Shown: positions 8,423 through 16,001 of the stretch, in pieces | Layout: every line of letters begins with the position of its first letter | Numbering within the stretch: position 1 is the first letter of the stretch | DNA from: an uncultured Bacteroidota bacterium | GTDB taxonomy: Bacteria; Bacteroidota; Bacteroidia; Flavobacteriales; Flavobacteriaceae | Length of the DNA: 50,809 bases | Direction of reading: 5' to 3' | Assembly (NCBI GenBank): GCA_902526075.1 | Contig: CABZJM010000011.1 | Span: 1 to 50,809 of the forward strand | Translations under genes and position numbers: made by a program | The notes under the pieces: model-generated | Database searches by the model: none | What the model was told of the DNA's origin: nothing | What the model saw: only the letters and a program-made list of their open reading frames with translations

Positions 8423-9679
8423 TTGAATTCACAAAACATACTTTATATTTTCATTGCCCTTGTAATATTTAATTTTCTATTTACAACAGTAATTGAATAC
8501 TTAAACGACAAAAATTGGAAAGATGAAATCCCTGATGAACTTAAGGATTTTTATGATTCTGGTACTTACCTAAAAGCAAAAAAATATAAAATCGAAAGAG
8601 GAAGACTATCGTCTATTAGTAGCTCCATAAACATAATTTTCACTCTTTTAATGTTATATTTTTATGGCTATGGATTTATAAGCGACTATGCCATATCACT
8701 TTCTGATTCTGTTATTGTACAGTCATCTGCTTTTTTCATGATATTCCATTTTATTAACTATATTTTGGGAATACCATTTAGTTACTACGCAACATTTGTT
8801 ATTGAAGAAAAATTTGGATTTAATAAAACTGATTTAAAAACATTTATTTTAGATAAAATAAAAAGCTTAATTATGTCTGTCATGCTTATAATTGGCTTAA
8901 CATCGATAGCAGTTTTAATTATAGGGTTCATTAATACTGGCTTTTGGTTATGGCTGTGGATTGGTTTATCGCTATTTATGCTTTTTTTAAACATGTTCTA
9001 TGCTGATTTAATTGTCCCCATTTTTAATAAATTAACTCCATTAGAAGATGGAGATCTTAGAAAAAAAATTGAAGCTTATTCAAAAAAAGTCGGTTATTCT
9101 CTAAAGAATATTTTTGTAATTGATGGTTCTAAACGTTCATCTAAGGCAAATGCTTTTTTTAGCGGACTTGGTCCGAGGAAGACAATCGCTTTATATGATA
9201 CTTTAATCGAAAATCATACCGATGAAGAATTAGTTTCTGTTCTTGCACATGAGGTTGGGCATTACAAGAAAAAACATATTTTATATTCTATGATTATAAC
9301 AATTTTTCAATTGGGTATTATGTGTTATTTATTTGAAATCTGTATGCAATTCGATTTAATTGCCAATTCATTAGGATCCTTAACTATGAATTTTCACATT
9401 GGAATTATTGCATTTAGTTTTTTGTATTCACCGATTGGCTTAATCACTGGAATTTTTATGAATATTTTGAGTAGAAAAAATGAATTTGAGGCTGATGAAT
9501 ATGCAAAGGAGACCTATAATGGAAATGCTTTAAGTTTGGCTTTAAAAAAACTCTCAGTTGATTCTTTATCAAATCTTTACCCACACCCCCTATATGTTTT
9601 TATTCATTATTCACATCCACCTTTAATAAAAAGGTTAAAAGCATTAAATAAAAAAAACCCCACTTTCGTGAGGTTTTAA
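8423..9679 (+). CDS. M48 family metallopeptidase, CAAX prenyl protease 1-like
   Basis: This is an integral membrane zinc peptidase of 418 residues related to Ste24/HtpX. The N-terminal half contains the CAAX-protease transmembrane bundle (about five helices). The zinc motif HEVGH is at residues 276-280, and a second zinc ligand is expected in NEFEADEYA (around 353-361). The PHPLY and HYSHPP stretch near the C-terminus matches the family. Bacterial members act in membrane-protein quality control or peptide processing; the native substrate is unknown. The start is TTG at 8423, consistent with the first membrane helix and the -7 box 19 bases upstream. The last codons lie in a bidirectional terminator. 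Confidence 0.9.
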   Translation: MNSQNILYIFIALVIFNFLFTTVIEYLNDKNWKDEIPDELKDFYDSGTYLKAKKYKIERGRLSSISSSINIIFTLLMLYFYGYGFISDYAISLSDSVIVQSSAFFMIFHFINYILGIPFSYYATFVIEEKFGFNKTDLKTFILDKIKSLIMSVMLIIGLTSIAVLIIGFINTGFWLWLWIGLSLFMLFLNMFYADLIVPIFNKLTPLEDGDLRKKIEAYSKKVGYSLKNIFVIDGSKRSSKANAFFSGLGPRKTIALYDTLIENHTDEELVSVLAHEVGHYKKKHILYSMIITIFQLGIMCYLFEICMQFDLIANSLGSLTMNFHIGIIAFSFLYSPIGLITGIFMNILSRKNEFEADEYAKETYNGNALSLALKKLSVDSLSNLYPHPLYVFIHYSHPPLIKRLKALNKKNPTFVRF

Positions 9680-9686
9680 TTTTTTT
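9651..9686. terminator. Bidirectional terminator between the M48 peptidase and NTF2-like lipoprotein genes
   Basis: A 10-bp stem (AAAACCCCAC at 9654-9663 with GTGAGGTTTT at 9668-9677, one mismatch) encloses a TTTC loop. It has T runs in both directions: seven T after it on the + strand and, on the minus strand, a run complementary to the A tract at 9651-9657. It ends two convergent genes and also encodes the last residues of the M48 peptidase. Confidence 0.8.
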
Positions 9687-9688
9687 GA

Positions 9689-10216
9689 TTAATCTTCAAT
9701 TTCATCAATAGGGTCTGTTTCATAAGCCGTAGATATGTCCTTTCGGTCATAATAGTTGTATGCACCCTTAATCATTCCATCATCATTAAACCACAATACT
9801 GTGTGATTTCTGATAGTATACTCTTCACCTGAAAATGACTTGTAAGAATAAGGAGACCATCTCATTAAAAATTGACCTTGTTCACCTGATGTTGCAAGAA
9901 TAATCGGAGGGTCCTCATCACCACCAGAGTCCATTTTCATTTCATCCCATAAACTGAAAACATAATTGAAGCCTTGTTTAGCTTCTTCTTTTCCTTCAAA
10001 TTTTTCACCATTTGGAAAAACCCATTCCATGTCATCTGTAAAAAGTTCTAACATTGTGTCAGTATCTTTATTTTCAAATGCAGTTTTCATAATTTGAGCT
10101 TTCTCCTCAAGTGGTGAATAATCAATAACATTTACTCCGTTTACTCCACAATCACATTCTTCACATGATGTAAATAATAAGGGAAGTATCATTATTAATA
10201 ATAGAATTTTTTTCAT
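9689..10216 (-). CDS. NTF2/SnoaL-like lipoprotein
   Basis: The 175-residue protein opens with MKKILLLIMILPLLFTSC, a lipoprotein signal whose acylated cysteine is residue 18. The mature domain has the layout of the NTF2-like (SnoaL) alpha+beta cone fold. It starts with a helix ending in FENKDTDTMLELFTDDMEWVFPNG, followed by a beta sheet carrying FLMRWSPY and TIRNHTVLWFNDDGMIKGAYNYYD. Members of this fold serve as binding pockets or small enzymes; no catalytic identity can be read here. A second protein of the same type is encoded at 13730-14221. The cluster CEECDC directly after the anchor cysteine is cysteine-rich and unusual. Confidence 0.82.
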   Translation of the reverse strand: MKKILLLIMILPLLFTSCEECDCGVNGVNVIDYSPLEEKAQIMKTAFENKDTDTMLELFTDDMEWVFPNGEKFEGKEEAKQGFNYVFSLWDEMKMDSGGDEDPPIILATSGEQGQFLMRWSPYSYKSFSGEEYTIRNHTVLWFNDDGMIKGAYNYYDRKDISTAYETDPIDEIED

Positions 10217-10255
10217 TTTGTGTAATATTAGATTAGTAAAATGTTAAGATATAAA

Positions 10256-10741
10256 TTATTTTTTTTCAAAATATCCTTTTAATTTATTTTTCTCAACCCT
10301 ATTGTAATCAAAATATTGACCGTGAATAGCAATGTAAATACCATTTTCAAGAGTTTGTACAAAAGATAATGCACTTCCAAGGTTAAAAAATCCGTCAGAA
10401 GAGCTACCGAAAGCATAAGGTATCATTGCACCTGTTAAAACAATAGTTTTATCTTTTATTTTTTTTGCAATTTTTTCCGCCGTGTTTACCATGGTATCTG
10501 TACCATGTGTAATTATAATCTTTGAAGATTTCGATTTTTTGCATTCTAAAATTATTTTTTCAATATCTTTTTGAGTCATTTCAAGACTGTCAATCATCAT
10601 TAGTGTCTTAACATTAACATTTAAACGACACTTACTTCTTTCTAACATTTCTGGAATATGGGTTTTTTCAAAAAATAAATCTCCACTGATGTGATTATAG
10701 CTTTTGTCAAATGTCCCACCGGTTATTAAAATCTGGATCAT
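10256..10741 (-). CDS. Single-domain asparaginase-like protein
   Basis: The 161-residue protein corresponds only to the N-terminal domain of type I/II L-asparaginases, which are normally about 330 residues. Active-site elements are present: the nucleophile motif TGGTFD (residues 7-12), a DSLEMT loop (51-56), HGTDTM (79-84) and TGAMIP. The frame ends in a clean stop, and the downstream DNA does not continue the second domain in any frame listed. I therefore take it as an intact short form rather than a fragment; to my knowledge similar short forms occur in Bacteroidota, but I could not check this. Whether it hydrolyses asparagine is uncertain, because the missing domain normally completes the dimeric active site. 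It follows the ChlI-like gene by 46 bases. Confidence 0.78.
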   Translation of the reverse strand: MIQILITGGTFDKSYNHISGDLFFEKTHIPEMLERSKCRLNVNVKTLMMIDSLEMTQKDIEKIILECKKSKSSKIIITHGTDTMVNTAEKIAKKIKDKTIVLTGAMIPYAFGSSSDGFFNLGSALSFVQTLENGIYIAIHGQYFDYNRVEKNKLKGYFEKK

Positions 10742-10787
10742 TAATTATTAAAATAAATTACGTATATGATATCAAATATTCTTCTTG

Positions 10788-12248
10788 CTATTTCATATTG
10801 CTTAGATATGAGCCTAATGAATCCTTAAATTCGATTCCATCAATCATTCTATTTTTTGAGAGCTTTTTAAAAGAGGAAAGCCCCCATATTAATATTTCTT
10901 TAAAAATATTTTGATCATCTTTTTTTATATCCTTGCAATACTTATTTATCAAATTATCAAGTGGAGTTATTTCCTGTAAAATTGATGTATATTCAATATT
11001 TGTAAATTCATCTGCAATAAAAATTTCGACTTTATTTCTAAAAAACCAGGATAAAATATCATCGTACTCTGTCAACTCATTTGGTTTTTGCAGTGTTGGA
11101 ATCTTTGGGAAAAATTTAAGAAAAATGTTTTGTATTGCTTTATCTATCAAATTGAAAGAAATTTGATCTGCACCTTGCTCCTCACCTTCATAAACTAACT
11201 CAATTTTTCCGGTTATTGAGGGTATTATACCCGTAAAGTCTGATAATCTTATTGATGTATTTTTCTCATTATTTATTAGCATTCTTCTTTTGGCAGTACT
11301 AATTAAATTCTCATAAGCTGTTATACTCATTCTTGCACTTACCCCACTTTTGTTATCTACAAACTCACTTTTTCTAGCTGTAAAGCTAACTTCTTCAATT
11401 AAATCAAGTGCAATTTCAGGCACATAAATTCCATTAATATCAATTGTTGCTTCCTGTTTTGTTATCCTTTTCGCGATATTTAAGTTTAAAGGATAGTGGG
11501 TAAGAATCTGCGATCCAAGCCTATCTTTTAACGGAGTAACAATACTTCCTCTATTTGTAAAATCTTCTGGGTTTGCTGTGAAAATAAATTGAATATCTAG
11601 CGGAATTCTTAATTTGAATCCTCTAATTTGAATTTCCTTTTCTTCTAAAATTGAAAACAAACTTACTTGAATTCTAGCTTGTAAATCAGGAATTTCATTA
11701 ATAACAAAAATAGACCTATTTGCTCTAGGAATCATTCCATAGTGAATTACATTTTCATCTGCGTATGATAATTTTAAGCTTGCCGCCTTTATTGGATCAA
11801 TATCACCAATTAAATCTGAAACAGTAACATCAGGTGTTGCAAGTTTTTCAAAAAAACGTTCACTTTTATAGACCCACTCAATTTCAGTATTATCACCCTT
11901 TTCTAAAATTATATTTTTTCCAAAATTAGAAATTGGTTTTAGAGGGTCATCATTAATTTCAGAGCCCTTTATAATTGGAATCCAATCGTCAAGTAGATTG
12001 ACCATCATTCTTGCTAATCTGGTTTTTGCCTGTCCTCTTAATCCAAGAAAATTTATATTATGTTTTGATAATATTGCTCTTTCCAGCTCTGGAATTACAG
12101 TATTTTCATATCCAAAAACATAAGGAAATGACTCTTTACCATTCTCTAAAATAGAAGATAAATTTTTACATAATTCGTCCTTAATTGAAATTGGTTTATA
12201 TCCTGTCTTTTTTAATTCAGCTACTGATTTAATATTGGGTTTTTTCAT
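10788..12248 (-). CDS. ChlI/MoxR-like AAA+ ATPase
   Basis: The protein has 486 residues. It has a Walker A loop GLRGQAKT at about 69-76 and a Walker B-like FVINE at about 181-185, followed by IPDLQARIQVSLFSILEEKE and FTANPEDFTNRG, the sensor region, and then TPLKDRLGSQ. This pattern fits the magnesium-chelatase ChlI-like subgroup of AAA+ ATPases. There is no sign of chlorophyll biosynthesis here, so a chaperone or assembly role with its VWA partner, as in MoxR-VWA pairs, is more likely. The aspartate of the usual Walker B is replaced by asparagine. Its start codon overlaps the stop of the upstream VWA gene by one base (TAATG), implying translational coupling. Confidence 0.87.
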   Translation of the reverse strand: MKKPNIKSVAELKKTGYKPISIKDELCKNLSSILENGKESFPYVFGYENTVIPELERAILSKHNINFLGLRGQAKTRLARMMVNLLDDWIPIIKGSEINDDPLKPISNFGKNIILEKGDNTEIEWVYKSERFFEKLATPDVTVSDLIGDIDPIKAASLKLSYADENVIHYGMIPRANRSIFVINEIPDLQARIQVSLFSILEEKEIQIRGFKLRIPLDIQFIFTANPEDFTNRGSIVTPLKDRLGSQILTHYPLNLNIAKRITKQEATIDINGIYVPEIALDLIEEVSFTARKSEFVDNKSGVSARMSITAYENLISTAKRRMLINNEKNTSIRLSDFTGIIPSITGKIELVYEGEEQGADQISFNLIDKAIQNIFLKFFPKIPTLQKPNELTEYDDILSWFFRNKVEIFIADEFTNIEYTSILQEITPLDNLINKYCKDIKKDDQNIFKEILIWGLSSFKKLSKNRMIDGIEFKDSLGSYLSNMK

Positions 12249-13366
12249 TAAAATTTCCTTATTCTGTTATTTTCATAATCTTCAAATATCATTTGGCCCA
12301 AATTATCAATTCCTGTGTAAAATGCTTTACCACAGTTAACCGTTGTAAACTCCTTGACAAATTGTTGCAAATAAGGATCTGAGGCTATCATAAAGGTAGT
12401 AATTGGGATATTTAATTTTTTTGCTTTTTTTGCCATGTCATAACATTTATTAGTTATTTCAGGATCCAATCCTGCACTATTTTTGTAATAGGTACCATCT
12501 TTGAGTTTTAAACAACTTGGCTTCCCATCCGTAATCATTAGAATTTGTTTATTATTACCTCTTTTATTATTTAAAATATCCATAGCCAACTTGAGCCCTG
12601 CAACAGTATTTGTATGAAATGGTCCAACCTTTAGATATGGTAACTCTTTAACAGAAATAATTTTAGCATCATTTCCAAAAACTAAAATATCAATTGTATC
12701 TTTTGGATATCGTGTTAATATCAACTCAGCAAGTGCCATTGCTACCTTTTTAGCAGGTGTTATTCTATCCTCGCCATAAAGAATCATGCTATGGCTAATA
12801 TCAATCATCAAAACAGTATTCATTTGAGAACTTTTATTTGAATTTTTTACAATAATATCGTCTTGAATAAGATTTAGATTATCATTTCCAGTGCGGGTGT
12901 ACATGTTTTTTAGACTTTCACTGATGAGTATTTTATCAATATGATCTCCAAATTGATATTTTTTAAAATCGTAAGAATCGTAAGTATCAGAACCAATATA
13001 GTTGGTTTTGTGATTACCTGTTTTAGATTTTTTAATTTTACCAAATATTTTGTCAAGAGCAAACTTTCTAAGTGCCTTTTCCATTTTGGATGAAATTTTG
13101 GTAGAATCATTATTTCCTATTAAATCAAATTGTTTAGTGATATATCCTTTTTGCATTAATTCATCTATGAAATCATCCACATTGTAATCCTCCTCTGATA
13201 GAGAATATTCTTTATCTAGCTGTCTTAACCAGTCAATTGCTTCATCAAAGTCACCGGAAGTGTGTAAAATTAACTCTTTGAAAATATTAAAAAATCTTTC
13301 AAAGGGAGATTTCTTTACATCTTTAAATATTGCAAAAGACCAGCCATTTAGGGGGATAGAATTCAT
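12248..13366 (-). CDS. VWA-domain protein partnered with the ChlI-like ATPase
   Basis: This is a 372-residue cytoplasmic protein without a signal peptide. The N-terminal 180 residues are charged and helical. The C-terminal half is a von Willebrand factor A domain with an intact MIDAS metal site: DISHS at 189-193, a threonine in HTNT, and the aspartate of TDGKPS. ChlD- and CoxE-like proteins of this build work with MoxR/ChlI ATPases to insert metals or remodel protein complexes. The target is unknown. It is the first gene of a probable three-gene unit (VWA, ATPase, asparaginase-like). The 236 bases upstream are AT-rich and lack a perfect TAnnTTTG box on this strand. Confidence 0.86.
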   Translation of the reverse strand: MNSIPLNGWSFAIFKDVKKSPFERFFNIFKELILHTSGDFDEAIDWLRQLDKEYSLSEEDYNVDDFIDELMQKGYITKQFDLIGNNDSTKISSKMEKALRKFALDKIFGKIKKSKTGNHKTNYIGSDTYDSYDFKKYQFGDHIDKILISESLKNMYTRTGNDNLNLIQDDIIVKNSNKSSQMNTVLMIDISHSMILYGEDRITPAKKVAMALAELILTRYPKDTIDILVFGNDAKIISVKELPYLKVGPFHTNTVAGLKLAMDILNNKRGNNKQILMITDGKPSCLKLKDGTYYKNSAGLDPEITNKCYDMAKKAKKLNIPITTFMIASDPYLQQFVKEFTTVNCGKAFYTGIDNLGQMIFEDYENNRIRKF

Positions 13367-13602
13367 AGTTTTTATAAATTAGTTTACAAAATAAATGCCA
13401 TTTTAAATAAATTATTTAAATATAAAGCTTGTAGATGTTATAAATCATATTTTATGGTTTTAACATAGAATTTATAAATTTAAGCCTAAAATTAATATTT
13501 ATTTAATTTGATTAATTTAGTATAAATATTCGAAATCTTTACTTAGAAAAACACTAAAATATACATAAATACACATAGGGTTTTTAAAGCATTTTAGAAT
13601 TT
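13367..13602. other. AT-rich intergenic region with no gene recognised
   Basis: These 236 bases separate the divergent VWA operon and tRNA-Val(GAC). I see only A/T-rich sequence with no convincing open frame, hairpin with T tract, or perfect promoter box. It must contain the promoters for both flanking units. Confidence 0.6.
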
Positions 13603-13677
13603 GGGTCATTAACTCAGTTGGTTCAGAGTGCTACCTTGACAGGGTAGAAGTCACTGGTTCGAATCCAGTATGACCCA
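13603..13677 (+). tRNA. tRNA-Val (anticodon GAC)
   Basis: A 75-base cloverleaf can be folded. The acceptor stem GGGTCAT pairs with ATGACCC, with A as discriminator. The anticodon stem CTACC/GGTAG encloses the loop TTGACAG, giving anticodon GAC (valine, GUC/GUU codons). The T-arm is ACTGG-TTCGAAT-CCAGT. CCA is not encoded. It shares the D-loop sequence AGTTGGTTCA with tRNA-Val(UAC) at 2970, but its stems differ. Together the two cover all valine codons. Confidence 0.95.
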
Positions 13678-13701
13678 CAAAATTTATAATAAAAATTATT
13701 G

Positions 13702-13709
13702 TAGATTTG
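13702..13709 (+). promoter_or_regulatory. -7 promoter element of the NTF2-like lipoprotein gene
   Basis: TAGATTTG fits TAnnTTTG and lies 20 bases before the ATG at 13730, between tRNA-Val(GAC) and the gene. No clear TTG -33 element is visible. Confidence 0.5.
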
Positions 13710-13729
13710 CATAAATTAAATTAACTGAT

Positions 13730-14221
13730 ATGAAAAATTTTGTTTTAATGATGTTAACTCTAATGTTAGCATCTTGTAATGGTAGTGTCCAACATCCAGA
13801 GTTTGAAAATAACGTAAAACTTGGACAAAAATTCTTCCAACTTCACGGAGAAGAAAATTATGAAGCAATGGTAAATATGCTTTCAGATGATCTTCAATGG
13901 ACTAGTCCTAAGTATGGAGAAGGTATGATAAATAAAGAAACCCAATTAGGTTACATTAAAATGTACCAGGATTTATATGATAATATAAATTTTGAAGCGA
14001 ATTATTGGTTGCCAGGTGTTGATACTCTGTCTTTACAAAATGATGGTAGTATTAGAGTTTATGGCTCATGGACTGGTGTTCATACTGAAACTGGTAATGA
14101 ATTTAATCTCGGTTCTTATCACACAATGGCATTCCAAGACGGAAAGATTATTGGAGGTGGGGATTGGTTTGATTTGACCGGTTTTGTTCAAGAATCAACT
14201 AAACCAGTAATGACTGAGTAA
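13730..14221 (+). CDS. NTF2/SnoaL-like lipoprotein
   Basis: The 163-residue protein starts MKNFVLMMLTLMLASC, a lipoprotein signal with acylated Cys16. The rest looks like an NTF2-like domain. A first helix ends in YEAMVNMLSDDLQWTSP, closely resembling the LELFTDDMEWVFP stretch of the lipoprotein at 9689-10216. A beta sheet follows, containing GSIRVYGSWTGVHTETG and YHTMAFQDGKIIGGGDWFD. The ligand or reaction is unknown. It has its own -7 element and is followed by a strong terminator, so it is probably expressed alone. Confidence 0.82.
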   Translation: MKNFVLMMLTLMLASCNGSVQHPEFENNVKLGQKFFQLHGEENYEAMVNMLSDDLQWTSPKYGEGMINKETQLGYIKMYQDLYDNINFEANYWLPGVDTLSLQNDGSIRVYGSWTGVHTETGNEFNLGSYHTMAFQDGKIIGGGDWFDLTGFVQESTKPVMTE

Positions 14222-14243
14222 ATTGTTATTGTCTCAAATTATT

Positions 14244-14271
14244 AAAAAAGGCGCCATTTGGCGTCTTTTTT
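14244..14271 (+). terminator. Rho-independent terminator after the NTF2-like lipoprotein gene
   Basis: A 12-bp stem pairs AAAAAAGGCGCC (14244-14255) with GGCGTCTTTTTT (14260-14271) around an ATTT loop, with one G-T pair. It begins 22 bases after the stop codon at 14221. The next gene starts 14 bases downstream. Confidence 0.85.
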
Positions 14272-14285
14272 GTTTCAAGCATATT

Positions 14286-14726
14286 ATGAATATATTTATT
14301 ATCTATATCTCATTATTCTGTAATCTTATAATGGTAGGTGTTTCTTTGATTACACACTTTGTTACATATCCCTCTTTTAAATTAATTAAACCAAGTTCTT
14401 TTTTTGAGTTTCACAAAAGCTATACTAACAAAATGCTTTTTATTGTTGCCCCTGTAATGATCCTTGAGTTGATTAGTTCATTGTTACTAGTGATTTTTGA
14501 TATTAGCGATAATAATACTGAGATTGGTTTGTTAATTTCTCTAATGCTAATATGGTTTTTGACCTTTTTTATTATTGTTCCAATACATAATAAACTAACA
14601 TTAGATTATGATAAAGATTTAAATCAAAAATTGATAAAATACAATGGTTTACGAACGATACTCTGGATAATAAAGCTAATATTATTTATAGGATTTTGTG
14701 ATAATCTGGCCGCTAATTTTCATTAG
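14286..14726 (+). CDS. Small DUF1772-like membrane protein
   Basis: This is a 146-residue protein with four predicted membrane helices. The first helix ends in HFVTYPSF, and a later segment carries FFEFHKSYTNKM and APVMILELISS, then IVPIHNKL. This resembles small DUF1772-type integral membrane proteins found in Bacteroidota; no function is known. I chose ATG at 14286 because the 21 residues upstream in the open frame are encoded by the terminator and do not fit a membrane protein start. The 3' 45 bases overlap the 3' end of the convergent tolC-like gene. No promoter box is evident between the terminator and the start, so expression may depend on readthrough. Confidence 0.7.
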   Translation: MNIFIIYISLFCNLIMVGVSLITHFVTYPSFKLIKPSSFFEFHKSYTNKMLFIVAPVMILELISSLLLVIFDISDNNTEIGLLISLMLIWFLTFFIIVPIHNKLTLDYDKDLNQKLIKYNGLRTILWIIKLILFIGFCDNLAANFH

Positions 14727-16001
14727 CGCAAGCTCTGAAAGCTTTGTATTATATTTTGATGAATTTTTTTGTAATTCAGCTCTCTGTAGTTTAAGTTGTG
14801 CATCTCTAAATTGTATTGAGCTTAATTGACCTAAGTTGTATTGTTCAAGGTTTCTTTCAAAGTTAAGTTTATTAGTCTCCAAGTTCTTAACCTGAACTTC
14901 AAAAATAAATAGATTATTTGTATGGGTTTGATAAAGGTTATTTAATTCATTCAAAAATAAATTTATTCTTCTTTCTTTTTCAATTTTTGAATTCTCATAA
15001 TTTATCTTTGCATTCTTACTAGCAATTATTTTTCTACCAGAATTAAATATATCCCATGATAAATTAATACCACCAGAAAACCCATCATTAATATTCTTAT
15101 TAAAAAAAGCATATGGGTTGTCATTTATACTTTCATTCCAGCCGTAGGAACCAACCAAACCAATGGTTGGTAAATATGTTGACTTAGTTGCTCTCATTTC
15201 ATTTTTAGAGATTTCTATATTTTTGTCATCTATTTTTAGTGAGGTGTTATTTTCTTGAGCATCCTTGTAGGCGCCATTTAATTCATTAAAATTTAAAAAA
15301 TCTACATCTGTTTCAAGATCATAAGATTTTTCTGAATCAATATTCATAATCAGATTCAAATCTCTTTTCACGTTGGATAAATTGCTTATCGTGTTTAAAT
15401 AGTCAATGCTATCATTTTTAAAATCTACTTCAGCGTTTAAAACCTCAAGACTTGTAGATTGACCATATTCTAACCCTAATCTTTTTCTGTTTAATCTAGT
15501 CCTGGATATATCTAAGTTGCCCTTGTATATATTTTGTTCTTCGATTAAACGGCATGCTTCATAATAAACAGTGTATAATTGAAAAATTGTGTTTTCAATT
15601 ACTTCCATAACCTCAAGTTTGGACTTATTAAATAATTCTTTAGATTTTCTGTAATTATATTTCCTACCTGTGCCATCAACTATTGTAAAATTTAATGAGA
15701 TGTTGGCAGAATTAGAATCACTTTCGATATTATCAAGAGACCCCTCAAGACCTGAAGGAGTTTTAATTTCAACGTTTTGATTCGATTTTATTAAACCAGC
15801 GCCAGCATTAATTTGAGGCAGATATCCGCTATTTAAAAAACTAGCATTATTGTCACTTATTTTTTCAAAATTTTCAAAAATTTTAATATTTAAATTATTT
15901 TCTAGCGTGATAATAGTGGCATCTTTTAGATTTAATAATTCCTGGGCATTAAACTTTAAGGATAGCAAGGAAGTGACTATAATTAAAATTTTATAATTCA
16001 T
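14682..16001 (-). CDS. TolC-family outer membrane efflux protein
   Basis: The 439-residue protein has a signal peptide ending near FNAQ (residue 19) and two internally similar halves rich in long helices with heptad spacing, as in TolC/OprM channels. Typical elements are LTLENNLNIKI-like at the start of the first half, QSTSLEVLNAEVDFKN in the first helical hairpin, and GGINLSWDIFNSG followed by LSSIQFRDAQLKLQRAE in the second. It should form the outer-membrane exit duct for the RND pump encoded just upstream. Its ATG overlaps the pump stop by 4 bases. It is convergent with, and overlaps, the small membrane protein gene at 14286. Confidence 0.9.
   Translation of the reverse strand: MNYKILIIVTSLLSLKFNAQELLNLKDATIITLENNLNIKIFENFEKISDNNASFLNSGYLPQINAGAGLIKSNQNVEIKTPSGLEGSLDNIESDSNSANISLNFTIVDGTGRKYNYRKSKELFNKSKLEVMEVIENTIFQLYTVYYEACRLIEEQNIYKGNLDISRTRLNRKRLGLEYGQSTSLEVLNAEVDFKNDSIDYLNTISNLSNVKRDLNLIMNIDSEKSYDLETDVDFLNFNELNGAYKDAQENNTSLKIDDKNIEISKNEMRATKSTYLPTIGLVGSYGWNESINDNPYAFFNKNINDGFSGGINLSWDIFNSGRKIIASKNAKINYENSKIEKERRINLFLNELNNLYQTHTNNLFIFEVQVKNLETNKLNFERNLEQYNLGQLSSIQFRDAQLKLQRAELQKNSSKYNTKLSELALMKISGQIITKSYK

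Noticed and set aside
10256-10741. Asparaginase pseudogene truncated after the first domain
   Set aside because: The frame ends cleanly and motifs are intact. No remnant of the second domain is seen in the 40 bases before the next gene or in other frames, so a natural short form is more likely.
10788-13366. Magnesium chelatase for chlorophyll synthesis
   Set aside because: The ATPase and VWA proteins resemble ChlI and ChlD only in domain type. No ChlH or other tetrapyrrole gene is nearby, and the organism type does not suggest phototrophic chlorophyll.
13603-13677. tRNA-Asp
   Set aside because: The anticodon loop is TTGACAG, so the anticodon is GAC (valine). Aspartate tRNA would need GTC.
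14223-14285. Upstream extension of the small membrane protein to 14223
   Set aside because: The extra 21 codons run through the terminator hairpin of the preceding gene and do not resemble a membrane protein start.
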